From NCBI GenBank assembly GCA_001430745.1, contig KQ481962.1, forward strand, positions 22,916 through 33,803: DNA of 10,888 nucleotides. Reading direction: 5' to 3'. A model generated the notes under the pieces. The model made no database searches, was not told where the DNA came from, and saw nothing but the letters and a program-made list of their open reading frames with translations. Made by a program: the position numbers and the translations under genes. Below are positions 9,301 to 10,888 of this stretch, piece after piece (positions within the stretch are counted from its first letter, which is position 1; every line of letters begins with the position of its first letter). The stretch comes from Auxenochlorella pyrenoidosa. Taxonomy: Eukaryota; Chlorophyta; Trebouxiophyceae; Chlorellales; Chlorellaceae.

Positions 9301-10888
9301 GGCATGCGTCGAGCTCATGCCCGCCCGCCCCGGGGCGCGCGTCCTCACTCCCCCTGGGCAGGCGCGGGTTTGGGCGCTGGGGCATCACCTCGGACGCCTC
9401 GCGCTGGCTGTCTGGGCTGGAGGCGTCGTACCTGGAGGCGCGCGAGCTGGAGGAGCGGGAGCTGGAGGCGCAGGAGGGCAGGAGTGAGCACAGCAGCGGC
9501 CCCTGAGGCCCAGGGCGACGTTGCAAAGCCGGAGAGGGTGGACGGGGGGTGGGGCCAAGTGCAGCAAGGCAGCTGCCGCACCCTGCCCCCGCATGCCTGC
9601 CTGGCCGCCCGTGCATGCTCTGCTCGGCTCCACCTGCGTCCCACCCGCCCATGTGCGTGTCCAGGCAGCCCCTGCTCCCGCCCCCCCTTGGCCCTGCAGC
9701 CCAGGCGCTGCTGGGCAGGCGCGTGCAGGCCGCCCTGGACGACGTGGAGAAGCAGCTGCACGGCGAGCTGACGCAGCTGGACCGGTACGTGGGGGAGCAG
9801 CACGCGGCGGCGGGGTGCCGCCAGCTGGTGCGCGAGCAGCACAGCTGGGAGCGTGCGCAAGTGGCGGCAGGCGGCAATGACGACGCCGGGGGCAGCGCCA
9901 GCGGCAGCGTCTCTGCCGCCGACGCGGCGGTGGTGGCGGGGGGCGTCAGGGCGCTGTGGGAGCTGCTCAAGCTGCTGCCAGACTTTCGGCGGAAGACGCT
10001 GCTTGCGCAGGTGGGCTGGGGCAGGGTGCAGCAGGGCTCCTGCAGGTGCAGCGCCCTGATGTATTGTCGCGCCCAGTCCGCCACTGGCTGGGTCGCCTCG
10101 ACCCTGCCGTTTTGATCGCCTGTTCCTCGCCCTCTGCCCATTGTGTCTCTGCGCACTCTGCCCTCTTCCTGCTGCAGCATGTGGTGGTGTTCAGCAAGCT
10201 CATGGTGGAGGAGGGAGAGAAAAAGGCGGCAGAGGCGGCGCGGCGCAAGGCAGAGGCTGAGGCGCAGAGGGCAGCGGCGGGGTTGGGGCCAGAACTGGTG
10301 GTGGTGGAGGAGGAGGGGCTGGCAGCAGCGGCGGCAGGCGCGCAGCAGCAGCACCCGCCTCGAGATGGCTCGCTCCCCAATCAGAAACAGCCTGATGCAC
10401 AGCGCAACGGCAGCCAGGAGCGGCAGGTTGGCGCGGCAGTGTCGTCAGCTCCCCAGGAGTTGGCGGCGGTGCTTGCTGCGGTGGATGCAGGCCAGGAGTT
10501 TGCCCCCGCCAGTGGCTGGCTGGGGCGCATCAAGGGCCGCGTGTTCAAGCTGGGGCCCTCTGGCCTGGGCTACTACTTGGATAAGCAGCCGGTGGTGGAG
10601 GCCACGCTGGCGCAGGTAGGGGGCCGAGGGCGGAGAGGCTGGGGACCGGAACACTGCAGCGCCGCAGTCCTGCCCTGGTATGGCAGTGCCCAGCCCCTGG
10701 TGCTCGCACACCACGCACCCCTGCCCTCCTGCCCCTGCAGCTGCACATTGTGGCGGCAGCGGTGGGTCGCGCGCTGCAGGAGCACCAGCGGCGGCTGTCC
10801 AAGGCTGCTGGGCCAGAGGCGCAGCTCTTTGCGGCGCTGAGCCTGGATGCTGTGGAGGCCAAGCTGGAGAGCGTGAAGCAGCAGGTGG
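3370..10888 (+). CDS. SHPRH: SHPRH-like SNF2-family ATPase / putative E3 ubiquitin ligase (3'-partial)
   Basis: SHPRH proteins are Rad5-related SNF2 ATPases with a RING E3 ligase, linked to PCNA polyubiquitination and DNA-damage tolerance in the nucleus. Exons: 3370-3413, 3557-3863, 4109-4712, 4906-5279, 5409-5498, 5628-5738, 5946-6020, 6238-6346, 6503-6583, 6739-6861, 6981-7072, 7310-7531, 7797-7910, 8044-8356, 8518-8589, 8761-8861, 9002-9132, 9362-9483, 9700-10010, 10178-10615, 10741-10888 (open). About 1327 residues are visible; the human protein has 1683. The ATG at 3370 follows an in-frame stop, and MGAQEQPVVLLNFQ joins in phase 2 to the next exon. WWRLVIDEAQMV around motif II is diagnostic for SHPRH over other Rad5-like proteins. 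Possible nuclear signals are RTRKRRQAK (residues 712-720) and AKRPRKSR (848-855). The RING and helicase C lobe are not in the window. Ligase function is inferred from the family. The final CAGGTGG may be the next donor, at 10885. Weakest junctions: the GTTGCC donor at 5499 and the acceptor at 8518. Confidence 0.93.
4424..7531 (+). other. SNF2 ATPase N-terminal lobe of the SHPRH-like protein
   Basis: The RecA-like lobe 1 is spread over exons 3-12. In order: the Q-motif-like LFRYQRR (residues 223-229, from 4424); motif I DEMGLGKT (314-321), whose second Gly codon is split by the intron 4713-4905; motif Ia TLVVCPP then LLQQWQSE (from 408); ADVVLTSFDVL (exon 6); Walker B DEAQ (544-547, 6262-6273); motif III WCVTGTPM (568-575), split by the intron 6347-6502; APLMWRNTK (exon 10); FQPGERAFYEQ (exon 11); and ISQLRLACIHPQ (733-744), which closes the lobe. 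The catalytic Lys and the DE pair are present, so the ATPase looks intact. Alternatives such as HLTF/Rad5 are less likely because of WWRLVIDEAQMV and the very long segment before lobe 2. Confidence 0.9.
5280..5408 (+). other. 129-nt intron that can be read through in frame (SHPRH-like intron 4)
   Basis: It is bounded by a CTG/GTGAGG donor and a pyrimidine-rich GTGCAG acceptor, both in phase 0. Its length is a multiple of three and it contains no in-frame stop, so retention would add 43 residues between VYDGLRGL and ERAAETEK. I treat it as an intron because the splice signals are good and the translation looks unlike coding sequence, but it could be exonic. Confidence 0.6.
8357..8517 (+). other. 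SHPRH-like intron 14 with a second in-frame acceptor at 8434-8436
   Basis: The donor after GIA (GTGAGA, phase 1) can pair with the CAG at 8515-8517 or with the CAG at 8434-8436 (TTTGCAG). Both keep the frame, because the sites are 81 nt apart and no stop intervenes. Using the upstream site would insert 27 residues containing three Cys and two Tyr. I chose the downstream site because RVAEKGIAAMDVSMDKL reads as one helix. Confidence 0.6.
8897..8940 (+). repeat. Two adjacent inverted repeats (hairpins) in SHPRH-like intron 16
   Basis: GGAGC (8897-8901) pairs with GCTCC (8906-8910) across a 4-nt loop. Ten bases later CTGCAGCT (8921-8928) pairs perfectly with AGCTGCAG (8933-8940) across the loop GTGT. 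Both lie within the intron 8862-9001. I do not recognise an ncRNA family; it may be simple intronic structure. Confidence 0.7.
9191..9220 (+). repeat. Pentanucleotide microsatellite (CTGTG)6 in SHPRH-like intron 17
   Basis: Six perfect tandem copies of CTGTG lie inside the intron 9133-9361, followed by an imperfect CTGGG. The tract is non-coding and would be prone to length variation between strains. Confidence 0.9.

Larger units (their letters stand above)
7797..10888 (+). other. Inter-lobe region of the SHPRH-like protein, partly coiled coil
   Basis: Exons 13-21 encode about 580 residues between ATPase lobe 1 and the expected RING. Exon 13 has LSMEEIMQRLVENAQNDLQ, close to the SHPRH 'MEEIL' segment. 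Exon 14 has two helices that resemble the TPR-like part of the family, separated by a Gly/Ala/Pro-rich spacer with AKRPRKSR. Exons 17-18 (EKVSYLRSQAEMELTSAQQR onward, then ITSDASRWLSGLEASYLEAR) are long Glu/Ala/Arg-rich helices likely to form coiled coil, and the Trp-containing part matches the family's 'SIASWW' region. Exon 20 carries a Lys/Ala/Glu helix, then an Ala/Gln low-complexity stretch, then a conserved-looking FKLGPSGLGYYLD. Exon 21 is again helical and runs off the window. Confidence 0.72.

Noticed and set aside
9257..10354. A minus-strand open stretch of 365 codons
   Set aside because: Same reasoning: Ser/Arg/Cys-rich shadow of exons 18-20, with no motif.
1..10888. Search for tRNA, rRNA, CRISPR array, transposon ends or long direct repeats
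   Set aside because: I saw no tRNA-like TTCGA arm with matching stems, no regularly spaced repeats, no transposase or reverse-transcriptase motif, and no terminal inverted repeats by eye. The only repeats are simple-sequence tracts in introns.

Overview
This is a piece of GC-rich nuclear DNA from a eukaryote, most likely a green alga of the Chlorella/Micractinium/Coccomyxa type (Trebouxiophyceae). Three signs point there. The coding sequence is cut by many short introns (about 80-270 nt) with GTG-type donors and mostly CTGCAG-type acceptors. Third codon positions are strongly G/C. The three genes are all known from plants and algae: an aconitase-superfamily leucine-pathway enzyme, a DUF3067 protein shared with cyanobacteria, and a plant-type SHPRH ATPase. 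The species call is an inference; no organelle, viral or bacterial signature is visible.

Layout. (1) Positions 1-1448, plus strand: the last five exons of the large subunit of 3-isopropylmalate dehydratase (leucine biosynthesis, probably plastid); its 5' part lies before the window. (2) 1449-1873: a gene-free stretch between two converging 3' ends. (3) 1874-3084, minus strand: a complete five-exon gene for a 198-residue DUF3067 protein with a plastid-transit-like N terminus. (4) 3085-3369: a 285-bp divergent intergenic region, presumably a shared promoter. (5) 3370 to the window end, plus strand: at least 21 exons of an SHPRH-like SNF2-family ATPase / putative E3 ubiquitin ligase. About 1327 residues are visible. 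The RING finger and the second helicase lobe, expected at the C terminus, fall beyond the window.

The exon models were built by hand. Every junction was chosen to be GT-AG and to keep the reading phase, and all exon lengths sum to whole codons. The genes do not form an operon or a single pathway: one acts in amino-acid synthesis, one is an uncharacterised plastid-type protein and one is a nuclear DNA-repair type ATPase. I find no mobile element, CRISPR array, tRNA, rRNA or phage gene, and nothing I would call a new biological system. The points worth a second look are splicing choices, a microexon, intronic structure and the architecture of the SHPRH protein.
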